From Deltaproteobacteria bacterium (lineage in GTDB: Bacteria; Desulfobacterota; JAENJC01): DNA of 5,294 nt. The stretch is from NCBI GenBank assembly GCA_016208525.1, contig JACQYJ010000149.1, forward strand, positions 1 through 5,294, in the 5' to 3' direction. How positions within the stretch are numbered: position 1 is the first letter of the stretch; the number at the start of each line of letters is the position of its first letter. Positions 1-4,786 of the stretch are shown here, piece after piece. Below the pieces are notes generated by a model. That model saw nothing but the letters and a program-made list of their open reading frames with translations, did not search any database and was not told where the DNA came from. A program made the position numbers and the translations under genes.

Positions 1-50
1 GGGCTACCCTGCGTGGTTGCCCCTGGGTGGCCACATAGGGCCACCCCTAC
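1..50. repeat. REP-type double hairpin, cut by the window edge
   Basis: Two adjacent hairpins are visible. The first pairs 1-8 with 15-22 (7 of 8 pairs, one T-T mismatch). The second pairs GGGTGGCC at 25-32 perfectly with 39-46, leaving a 6-nt loop. The right end reads CCCCTAC, so on the minus strand it starts with GTAG, the head tetranucleotide known for REP elements mobilised by REP-associated tyrosine transposases (TnpA_REP/RAYT). The paired, inverted layout matches the element at 4657-4706, although the stem sequence differs. The left terminus is probably just outside the window. No transposase gene is present here. Confidence 0.65.
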
Positions 51-111
51 AAAGGGGGAACTTTAGAGGAAGGAGAGGGGACTGTTTTTGTTTCCGATTT
101 ATTAAGGTAAT

Positions 112-116
112 GAGGA
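112..116 (+). promoter_or_regulatory. Ribosome binding site setting the GTG start at 124
   Basis: GAGGA lies 7 nt before the GTG at 124. The ATG at 110 is in another frame and meets a stop at once (ATG AGG AAT TCT GCG TGA), so GTG 124 is the supported start. Confidence 0.5.
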
Positions 117-123
117 ATTCTGC

Positions 124-438
124 GTGAGGAAAACGGAATACATTATCAGAATAGGTCCTTCCGACAGGTACAGACATTTACACACTAAAGAAGGGGGAAA
201 GGTTGTATTTTTCAGGGTCCAGCTTGAAACAAGGATTGAAGATAAATGGTTTGCGGTTGTCAGGTACGATACTGCACATGGTTTTGCCCATAGGGACATT
301 TTGACGATAAAAGGGGATATAAAGAAAACACCTCTATTTAACCAGGATTACAACGACGCACTGACTTTTGCCGAAGAGGATTTAAAGTCCAACTGGGAAT
401 ATTATAAAAAGAGGTTTTTGGAGGAGAAAAATGGCTAA
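124..438 (+). CDS. DUF7718-like small protein, possible partner of the next gene
   Basis: This 104-residue protein has no known biochemical function. Its most distinctive feature is YDTAHGFAHRD at residues 48-58, a His/Asp-rich motif. It follows a beta-rich stretch (27-48, VVFFRVQLE then KWFAVVRYD) and precedes KTPLFNQDYNDALTFAEEDL (68-87) and a charged C-terminal helix. From memory this pattern fits the uncharacterised DUF7718 family of small proteins; I have not checked it by search. There is no signal peptide or membrane segment, so it is probably cytosolic. The start is GTG with GAGGA 7 nt upstream. Its last 8 nt overlap the next gene (ATGGCTAA), which implies translational coupling. The tight pairing of two small soluble genes is compatible with a toxin-antitoxin-like module, but that is inference and no toxin fold is recognisable. 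Confidence 0.8.
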   Translation: MRKTEYIIRIGPSDRYRHLHTKEGGKVVFFRVQLETRIEDKWFAVVRYDTAHGFAHRDILTIKGDIKKTPLFNQDYNDALTFAEEDLKSNWEYYKKRFLEEKNG

Positions 439-703
439 AGAAAAAAAAATGATAGAACGGAACATTGAGATTACTGCGGAGTTTAGCCGGTACCTGTTCG
501 AGCATCCAGAAATTGAAGATAAAATCTCTATGGAGTCAGAGATTGTACTATTGCCGGAATTTGATAAGGAATTAAAGGAGTTTAATCTTGGGTTGGGTAA
601 GGATATGGAGGCTGAAGGTAGTAAGGTAGTATATATATCAATTAAAGATATTCGTCCTAAAGCCTTATCCAGAATAGAGCACATAGAATTACTTGCCGCA
701 TAG
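431..703 (+). CDS. DUF5647-like small protein
   Basis: This 90-residue protein resembles the uncharacterised DUF5647 family. The recognisable core is MIERNIEITAEFSRYLFEHP (residues 7-26), then a beta strand with EIVLLPEFDKELKEFN (37-52) and a second strand KVVYISI (65-71). It is acidic and soluble, without a signal peptide. The start is ATG 431, with GGAGGAG at 420-426 inside the end of the upstream gene. ATG 449 (MIERN) is a possible later start, because the residues before it are lysine-rich and poorly conserved in such proteins. The 8-nt overlap with the preceding gene indicates one transcript. I infer that the two products work together. Which would be toxin and which antitoxin, if either, cannot be told from the sequence. 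Confidence 0.8.
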   Translation: MAKEKKMIERNIEITAEFSRYLFEHPEIEDKISMESEIVLLPEFDKELKEFNLGLGKDMEAEGSKVVYISIKDIRPKALSRIEHIELLAA

Positions 704-753
704 ATAATATCCTGGGTGAGGTTATACAGGGGTATAGGGTTATAGAGGTGAGT

Positions 754-1305
754 ATGCCAGAAGCCGCTTTAGCAAAAAAGAGATATACATACGAGGATTA
801 CCTGAAGACTCCAGATGATGAGAGGTATGAACTTATTGAGGGGGACTTGTTTATGACTCCATCGCCAAAGACTGATCATCAAAGGATTTCAAGAGAGCTG
901 GAATACAGAATGGTGAAATTTGCCAAGGAGAATGACCTTGGTGAGGTATTTGACGCCCCTTATGATGTATATTTCGATGAAGAGGATGTGGTTCAGCCGG
1001 ACATATTGTTTGTTTCTAAGGAGAGGCTGGGCATTATAGGTGAGAAGAACATTCAGGGCGCTCCTGACCTTATAGTAGAGATTTTGTCGGAGGGAACTGC
1101 GTATCGTGATGCTATTCAGAAAAAGGTGCTTTATGCGAGACATGGGGTTCAGGAATACTGGATAGTTGCTCCGAAAGAGAAGATGATAGAGTTATATGAA
1201 CCAAAGGATGGAATATATCATCTCATAAAGACATGCCTTCACGATGATATTCTCGAATCCCATGTATTAAAAGGTTTCAAGGTTGTTTTGAAAGAGATTT
1301 TCTGA
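754..1305 (+). CDS. Uma2 family (DUF820) endonuclease-like protein
   Basis: This is a Uma2-type protein with the PD-(D/E)XK nuclease fold, common in multicopy in cyanobacteria and other bacteria with many mobile elements. Numbering from GTG 748, the visible motifs are YELIEGDLFMTPSP (27-40), H44, VQPDILFVS (82-90), GAPDLIVEILS (104-114) and KKVLYARHGVQEYWIV (125-140). E31, D85, E111 and a lysine in the 125-126 pair are the likely catalytic or metal-binding residues by family analogy, so the active site looks intact. The length (about 185 aa) is normal. I prefer ATG 754 because AGAGGTG (744-750) directly precedes it; GTG 748 lies inside that purine-rich motif and would leave no spacer. The substrate is unknown. 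Forty-odd bases separate it from the preceding pair, so co-transcription is possible. Confidence 0.9.
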   Translation: MPEAALAKKRYTYEDYLKTPDDERYELIEGDLFMTPSPKTDHQRISRELEYRMVKFAKENDLGEVFDAPYDVYFDEEDVVQPDILFVSKERLGIIGEKNIQGAPDLIVEILSEGTAYRDAIQKKVLYARHGVQEYWIVAPKEKMIELYEPKDGIYHLIKTCLHDDILESHVLKGFKVVLKEIF

Positions 1306-1405
1306 TACCAAGTTCGCATTCAAATAAGGATTTTGAATGCTCAGGTATAATACCAAGTAAGCTTTCATTCGTCTCAATTGTAGATGTTTGAAAGCAACTT
1401 GGTAT
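1305..1405. repeat. Double hairpin with ATACC/GGTAT ends
   Basis: Two hairpins lie back to back, each opening with ATACC and closing with GGTAT. In the first (1305-1348), 1316-1324 pairs perfectly with 1332-1340 (9 bp). The second (1350-1405) begins ATACCAAGTAAGCTTTC and ends GAAAGCAACTTGGTAT, an inverted repeat with one bulged base. The element starts at the last base of the upstream stop codon and ends 17 nt before the next start codon, so it fills the whole intergenic gap. It looks like a non-coding mobile palindrome of MITE or REP type, and as RNA it could end or slow transcription. Its right edge gives TATAAA at 1403-1408, a possible but unsupported -10 box for the next gene. Confidence 0.65.
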
Positions 1406-1422
1406 AAAAATAAGATGAGCCA

Positions 1423-2412
1423 ATGACGGCAGAGCTTAAAGATGATGCGCCTGTTCCACCTGAGATAAACAAATACCTGGCAATCCTCAGTAAAGACCCC
1501 GGCTCGATGGTATTCGCGCCGCTGGCGGAGGCTTACAGGAAGGCCGGTATGCTGGATGAGGCGATTGCAGTTGCCAGGGACGGCATGAAACTCCGTCCTG
1601 ACTATGTGAGCGGGATGGTTGCCCTTGGGAGGGCATATTTTGAAAAGGGCTTGCTGGCCGAGGCCAGAGAGAACCTGGAGAAGGTGCTTGTAATTGTGCC
1701 GGACAACATCATTGCAGCAAATCTACTTGAAGAAATAAAGAAGACAGAAGTCAGAAGTCAGAAGTCAGAAGAAACGACAGAGGAAGCAGTTTCGCAAGTA
1801 GGGTGGGCTGTGCCCACCGATCAAGGGCTGGAAGAAGAGCCTGAGATAATAGAGGTCACTGAACTGGAAGAGTTGACTGAGCTGACAGAGATAGAGGCCG
1901 AAGAAGAACCCGGAGATTTTCAGGTTGAGGAGATAAGTTTTGAGGCCCCGGAACCTGGATTGGGGCCTGTAAAAGAACAGTGGTCAGGCGCCAGTAGCCA
2001 GGGGCCGGAAAAGCTGGAACCTGACACTTGGAACCTGGAACCTGAAGAAGAACCTGAAGCGCTGTCCAGAAGCCCGGAGGTAGAGGAGAAAGAGGCAAGA
2101 CGAAGGAAGGAAATAACCACAGAGACAATTGCCGACCTTTATATAAAGCAGGGATATTTTGACAAAGCCATTGACATATACAAGACCCTATATGATGCTG
2201 ACCCTGGAAATGATAATATTAAGAGGAAACTTGATGAACTCAAGATGCAGGCGGCAGGTGTCAGGGGCCAGGGGTCAGGAAAGCTGGAACCTGAAACCTG
2301 GAAGCTGGAACCTGAAAAAGAACCTGTGGCGGTAGAGGATGAGAATATTGAGAACATAAAGAAGCTGGGATCATGGCTTAAGACAATTCAGAGCGAGAGG
2401 CGGAAGGGCTGA
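1423..2412 (+). CDS. TPR protein with a repeat-derived acidic linker
   Basis: This 329-residue soluble protein probably acts as a protein-protein scaffold. The N-terminal TPR region covers about residues 29-107: VFAPLAEAYRKAGMLDEAI, then VALGRAYFEKGLLAEA, then a partial third unit. A Glu/Pro-rich linker follows (about 108-230), then another TPR (234-265, ADLYIKQGYFDKAIDIY) and a C-terminal helix (307-329). Parts of the linker are translated genomic repeats. TEVRSQKSEE (108-117) comes from a 7-bp tandem repeat, and VGWAVPTDQ (126-134) from a REP hairpin. Residues 192-211 and 282-301 are two related KLEPxTWxLEP blocks. The ribosome binding site before ATG 1423 is weak (only GAG), perhaps because a repeat abuts it; the start is supported by conserved TPR-protein sequence soon after it. 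The stop overlaps the next start (TGATG), so the Roadblock protein is its likely partner. Confidence 0.9.
   Translation: MTAELKDDAPVPPEINKYLAILSKDPGSMVFAPLAEAYRKAGMLDEAIAVARDGMKLRPDYVSGMVALGRAYFEKGLLAEARENLEKVLVIVPDNIIAANLLEEIKKTEVRSQKSEETTEEAVSQVGWAVPTDQGLEEEPEIIEVTELEELTELTEIEAEEEPGDFQVEEISFEAPEPGLGPVKEQWSGASSQGPEKLEPDTWNLEPEEEPEALSRSPEVEEKEARRRKEITTETIADLYIKQGYFDKAIDIYKTLYDADPGNDNIKRKLDELKMQAAGVRGQGSGKLEPETWKLEPEKEPVAVEDENIENIKKLGSWLKTIQSERRKG
1746..1771 (+). repeat. 7-bp tandem repeat (AGAAGTC) inside the TPR gene
   Basis: AGAAGTC occurs three times in a row, followed by a partial fourth (AGAAG). Seven is not a multiple of three, so the repeat cycles through all frames. In this gene it reads EVRSQKSEE without a stop. 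It begins directly after the N-terminal TPR region, at the start of the linker. Confidence 0.85.
1798..1818 (+). repeat. GTAG-headed REP hairpin inside the TPR gene
   Basis: The sequence starts with GTAG. Its perfect 7-bp stem pairs GGTGGGC (1802-1808) with GCCCACC (1812-1818) around a TGT loop. It is read in frame as VGWAVPTDQ, a hydrophobic patch unlike the acidic linker on either side. GTAG head plus GC-rich palindrome is the known layout of RAYT-associated REPs. Confidence 0.7.
1943..1968. repeat. Imperfectly explained 7-bp inverted repeat in the linker
   Basis: AGGCCCC (1943-1949) is the exact reverse complement of GGGGCCT (1962-1968), with a 12-nt loop containing GGAACCTGG. It lies among other repeat-derived segments of the linker and may be a further palindromic insert. 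At 7 bp, chance is possible. Confidence 0.35.
1997..2056 (+). repeat. 60-bp linker repeat, copy 1
   Basis: This aligns without gaps to 2267-2326, with 53 of 60 bases identical. It contains GGAACCT-type heptad units and translates as SQGPEKLEPDTWNLEPEEEP. The flank at 1979-2006 also matches the intergenic repeat at 4718-4745 in 23 of 28 positions, so this is dispersed repeat sequence and not only a gene-internal duplication. Confidence 0.8.
2267..2326 (+). repeat. 60-bp linker repeat, copy 2
   Basis: This is the second copy of the block at 1997-2056, offset by exactly 270 bp (90 codons), so both are read in the same frame. It translates as GQGSGKLEPETWKLEPEKEP. It sits between the C-terminal TPR unit and the terminal helix, in a different linker from copy 1. 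Confidence 0.8.
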
Positions 2413-2771
2413 TGGAATTTAAGGAGATATTGAGAGAGCTTGTTGAACGGGTAGACGGAGCAAGGGCAGCAATTCTCATGGGATATGACGGCATTGCCAT
2501 AGACGAATACCGCAAAGAAGGTGTTGACACAGATATCCAGCTCATAGGGATTGAATATTCAAGTGTACTCAAGGAAATGAAGCGCGCATCTGAGATCCTT
2601 GAAGCAGGGGAAGTGGCAGAGGTTTCAATCGTTACAGGGAAAGGCATGGTTGTTGTCAGGGGCGTTACTGATGAATATTTCATTATGGTCAGCCTCACTG
2701 TTGAGGGTAATCTTGGAAAGGCGAGGTACCTGATGAAGACGGCCTCTCCGAAGCTTAAAGAACTGTTATAA
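2412..2771 (+). CDS. Roadblock/LC7 domain protein (MglB-like)
   Basis: This 119-residue protein spans one Roadblock/LC7 domain, the fold of MglB-type regulators of Ras-like small GTPases, which usually act as dimers in the cytosol. The expected order is present: N-terminal helix (1-15), strand pair GARAAILMGYDGIAIDEY (16-33), long helix (about 43-63), strands VAEVSIVTGKGMVVVRG and EYFIMVSLT (68-96), and a C-terminal helix (100-119). The length is normal for a stand-alone domain. The start overlaps the TPR gene stop by 1 nt (TGATG), with GGAAGGG at 2402-2408 as ribosome binding site, so translation is probably coupled. No MglA-like GTPase is in the window, so its partner may be encoded elsewhere, or the protein may act with the TPR protein. 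The family is clear; the process is not. Confidence 0.9.
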   Translation: MEFKEILRELVERVDGARAAILMGYDGIAIDEYRKEGVDTDIQLIGIEYSSVLKEMKRASEILEAGEVAEVSIVTGKGMVVVRGVTDEYFIMVSLTVEGNLGKARYLMKTASPKLKELL

Positions 2772-2812
2772 AAAATATCTGTTGTTGCATATATCTATAT
2801 TAATCATAGCAA

Positions 2813-2833
2813 ATCAGTATTTATCTGTGTCTA
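2813..2833 (+). repeat. Short dispersed repeat before the peptidase gene
   Basis: These 21 bases match the reverse complement of 3971-3991 at 19 of 21 positions, including the exact 14-mer TTTATCTGTGTCTA. The gene at 2872-3942 is therefore flanked by inverted copies of this unit. The rest of the 100-bp gap is AT-rich, and I see no convincing promoter in it. Confidence 0.6.
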
Positions 2834-2871
2834 AAATCCCTTCAAAAAAACCTTGCAAATAGGAATCTAAG

Positions 2872-3942
2872 ATGGTAATAAATAACTTTTCCAGCCTCAA
2901 GGATGTCATGAGGTCGGCACGATGTGATGCCATCCTGATCACTTGCATCGAAAATATCCGTTATTTAACCGGGTTTACCGGTTCAAGCGGTGTTTTACTG
3001 ATAACCGATAATGGAGGGATATTCTTTACCGATTCCCGATATACTGAACAGGCCGGCAAGGAGGTAAAGGGAAAGGTAAAGATAAGGGAATACAAGAAAC
3101 AGGTCCCTGAGTTGTCTGCCGCTGTTATCGGCGCAAGGTTGAAAAAAGTAGGGTTTGAGGATTCGGATTTAACGTTTCAAGTATATCAGGCGCTCAAGAA
3201 GGAGCTTAAAGGGGTAAAGCTGGCGCCCTTGAAAGACAGGCTCACTCTATTGAGAGGTGTGAAGTCAAAGGGTGAACTCAGGCTTATATCAGGGGCTGTT
3301 GATATTGCTTATAAGGCATTTGAAAAACTCCTCCCCTCTGTAAAACCAGGCAAGAGGGAGGATGATCTCGCTGTAGAGCTGGAATACCTGATGAGGAAGG
3401 GAGGCGCAGAGGGCCTGTCCTTTGATGTGATTGTGGCGTCAGGGGGACGTTCTGCCTTGCCTCACGGAAGGGCAGGCGATAGACTCTTGAAAATGGGAGA
3501 CCCTGTTGTCATAGACTTCGGGGCCAGATATAAAGGGTATCACTCCGACGAAACGATTACGCTCTTTATCGGGAAGGCGAGCGAGAGGCTTGCGAGGATT
3601 TACCATACAGTTAAAGAAGCCCATGACAGGGCTATTGACGTAGTGAGGCCTGGTGTAAGGTTTTCAGATATAGATAAGGCCGCGAGGTGGTTTATAAAAA
3701 AAGCTGGTTATGGGGACTATTTTGGGCATGGGACAGGCCACGGCGTGGGACTCAATGTACACGAGGGGCCGTCAATAAGCCCAAATTCAAAAGGTGTAGC
3801 TGAGGAAGGGATGGTATTTACCATCGAGCCAGGAATATATATACCGAAGGCAGGAGGGGTAAGGATAGAGGATATGGTTGTCGTTACAAAGAATGGGTGC
3901 AGGGTTTTGACGAGGATACCGAAAGAGATGACAATAATTTAA
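2872..3942 (+). CDS. Xaa-Pro aminopeptidase family protein (M24B)
   Basis: This is a metallopeptidase of the aminopeptidase P/prolidase group (MEROPS M24B), which cleaves the bond before proline in peptides or splits Xaa-Pro dipeptides, in the cytosol. The 356-residue length fits the short bacterial form. An N-terminal creatinase-type domain (about 1-130) precedes the pita-bread catalytic domain (about 135-350). All five metal ligands are visible: D215 (VIDFG), D226 (SDET), H290 (GTGHGVG), E319 (FTIEPG) and E333 (RIEDM). H198 (LPHG) and H297 (VHE) match the substrate and catalytic histidines of the M24 family, so it should be active. ATG 2872 has AGGAA 6 nt upstream. It lies just before efp, a conserved pairing. 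Sequence alone does not separate PepP from PepQ, so I give no symbol. Confidence 0.93.
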   Translation: MVINNFSSLKDVMRSARCDAILITCIENIRYLTGFTGSSGVLLITDNGGIFFTDSRYTEQAGKEVKGKVKIREYKKQVPELSAAVIGARLKKVGFEDSDLTFQVYQALKKELKGVKLAPLKDRLTLLRGVKSKGELRLISGAVDIAYKAFEKLLPSVKPGKREDDLAVELEYLMRKGGAEGLSFDVIVASGGRSALPHGRAGDRLLKMGDPVVIDFGARYKGYHSDETITLFIGKASERLARIYHTVKEAHDRAIDVVRPGVRFSDIDKAARWFIKKAGYGDYFGHGTGHGVGLNVHEGPSISPNSKGVAEEGMVFTIEPGIYIPKAGGVRIEDMVVVTKNGCRVLTRIPKEMTII

Positions 3943-4081
3943 CTTTACGCAAAGATGTAAAGAAAGGCATTAGACACAGATAAAAACAGATAACTTATGA
4001 TTTGCACAGTGAAAATCATCTTAAAATCAGTGTAAATCTATGTCAAAAGACCTTTGCGACCTTTGCGCCTTTGCGAGAAAA
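3943..4081. repeat. Composite palindromic repeat between peptidase and efp
   Basis: The outer arms are inverted. CGCAAAG at 3948-3954 faces three tandem CTTTGCG units at 4052-4058, 4061-4067 and 4069-4075. The inner arms are also roughly inverted: the ACACAGATAAAAACAGATA region (3971-3992) against the CAGTGTAAATCTATGTC region (4026-4045). The whole element fills the gap almost exactly, from the peptidase stop to the efp ribosome binding site. It looks like a dispersed non-coding repeat. As RNA it could fold into a long imperfect stem. Confidence 0.65.
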
Positions 4082-4083
4082 AA

Positions 4084-4089
4084 GAGGAG
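4084..4089 (+). promoter_or_regulatory. Ribosome binding site setting the efp start
   Basis: GAGGAG lies 5 nt before ATG 4095. It decides for this start over the TTG at 4002, which would add 31 residues made wholly of translated repeat sequence. Confidence 0.8.
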
Positions 4090-4094
4090 AAAGT

Positions 4095-4655
4095 ATGCCT
4101 TCAACAGCGGAATTCAAAAATGGATTAAAGATAGAGCTTGATGGAGAACCTTTTACTATAGTGGAGTTCCAGCATGTAAAGCCGGGGAAGGGCGGGGCTT
4201 TTGTGCGGACGAAACTGAAGGCGTTAAAGAGCGGAAAGGTCATAGAAAGGACATTCCGCTCCGGTGAGAAAGTGGACAAGCCTGATGTAGAGGAAAAAAA
4301 GATGCAGTTTCTTTATGAGGCAGGCGGCAGCTACCATTTCATGGATGTGGAGAGCTACGAGCAGTTCCAGTTTTCCAGGGATCAGATAGGGGATGGGGTA
4401 GGCTTCCTCAAGGAGGAAACGGTGGTGGCTGTGCTTTTTCACAACCAGAAGGCCATAGGCGTCGAGCTGCCGAACTTTGTTGAGATCGAAATAGCAGAAA
4501 CAGACCCTGGATTGCGTGGCGATACTGTCTCCGGCAGCGGAAAGCCCGCTAAATTACAGACCGGCGCAATTGTCCAGGTACCGCTCTTTGTAAATATCGG
4601 AGATGTTATAAAGGTGGATACAAGGACAGGGGCGTATATAGAAAGGGTAAAATAA
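4095..4655 (+). CDS. efp: Elongation factor P
   Basis: EF-P binds the ribosome between the P and E sites and relieves stalling at consecutive prolines. From ATG 4095 the protein is 186 residues, the family's usual length. The KOW-like N-terminal domain (about 1-63) carries the loop KPGKGGAF, with Lys32 at the tip, where modified EF-Ps carry their modification. A lysine (not arginine) excludes the EarP rhamnosylation type and fits an EpmA-like or unmodified form; the modifying enzyme is not in this window. An OB domain follows (about 66-126), then the C-terminal domain (130-186) with the family signature region (SGSGKPAKLQTGAIVQVPLF onward). The open frame continues upstream to TTG 4002, but only through repeat DNA. 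It is downstream of the peptidase as in many bacteria, while the usual next gene, accB, faces the other way. Confidence 0.97.
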   Translation: MPSTAEFKNGLKIELDGEPFTIVEFQHVKPGKGGAFVRTKLKALKSGKVIERTFRSGEKVDKPDVEEKKMQFLYEAGGSYHFMDVESYEQFQFSRDQIGDGVGFLKEETVVAVLFHNQKAIGVELPNFVEIEIAETDPGLRGDTVSGSGKPAKLQTGAIVQVPLFVNIGDVIKVDTRTGAYIERVK

Positions 4656-4656
4656 T

Positions 4657-4706
4657 GTAGAAACGGGCCTTCAGGCCTGTTAACATGGCTGAAGCCATGT
4701 TTCTAC
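4657..4706. repeat. REP pair (REPIN-like) downstream of efp
   Basis: Two 25-nt REP units abut in inverted orientation: 4657-4681 begins GTAGAAAC and 4682-4706 ends GTTTCTAC. Read in the same direction, they share their ends (AACA...GTTTCTAC) but have different stems. One is CGGGCCT/AGGCCTG with one G-T pair. The other is a perfect ACATGGCT/AGCCATGT around GA. The GTAG heads match RAYT-associated REPs. It begins 1 nt after the efp stop and could serve as a bidirectional barrier between the convergent genes. Confidence 0.8.
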
Positions 4707-4717
4707 GACTTAAATTA

Positions 4718-4784
4718 AGTGGTCAGGGTTCAGTGGCCAGTGGCCGGTTTTACTGACCACCGACTTCTGACAACTGACCACTGG
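4718..4784. repeat. Inverted 7-bp-type repeat between efp and accB
   Basis: Variants of CAGTGGT/CAGTGGC run across 4718-4745, and the complementary CTGACCAC form recurs at 4753-4760 and 4774-4784. AGTGGTCAG (4718-4726) pairs exactly with CTGACCACT (4774-4782). The element ends just past the accB stop codon, so it may fold at the 3' end of that transcript. The left part matches the TPR-gene linker (1979-2006) at 23 of 28 positions. Confidence 0.7.
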
Positions 4785-4786
4785 TT

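Noticed and set aside
748..753. GTG 748 as start of the Uma2 gene
   Set aside because: The GTG is part of the AGAGGTG ribosome binding motif and would have no spacer. ATG 754 is two codons later. The difference is trivial and not certain.
1746..1771. Tandem repeat as a CRISPR or phase-variation tract
   Set aside because: There are no spacers, so it is not CRISPR. Gain or loss of one 7-bp unit would shift the frame, so phase variation is conceivable, but three and a half copies in a linker give no specific support.
1856..2357. Minus-strand open frames antisense to the TPR gene
   Set aside because: They are Ser/Pro/Gly-rich mirror translations of the GC-rich repeat linker, with no ribosome binding site or family similarity.
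2772..2871. Promoter for the peptidase gene in the AT-rich gap
   Set aside because: TTGTTG (2782-2787) and TATATT (2797-2802) occur, but the spacing (9 nt) is wrong and no suitable pair was found.
4002..4094. N-terminal extension of EF-P from TTG 4002
   Set aside because: It would give 217 residues against the usual 185-190. The extra part is translated repeat DNA, and GAGGAG sits correctly before ATG 4095.
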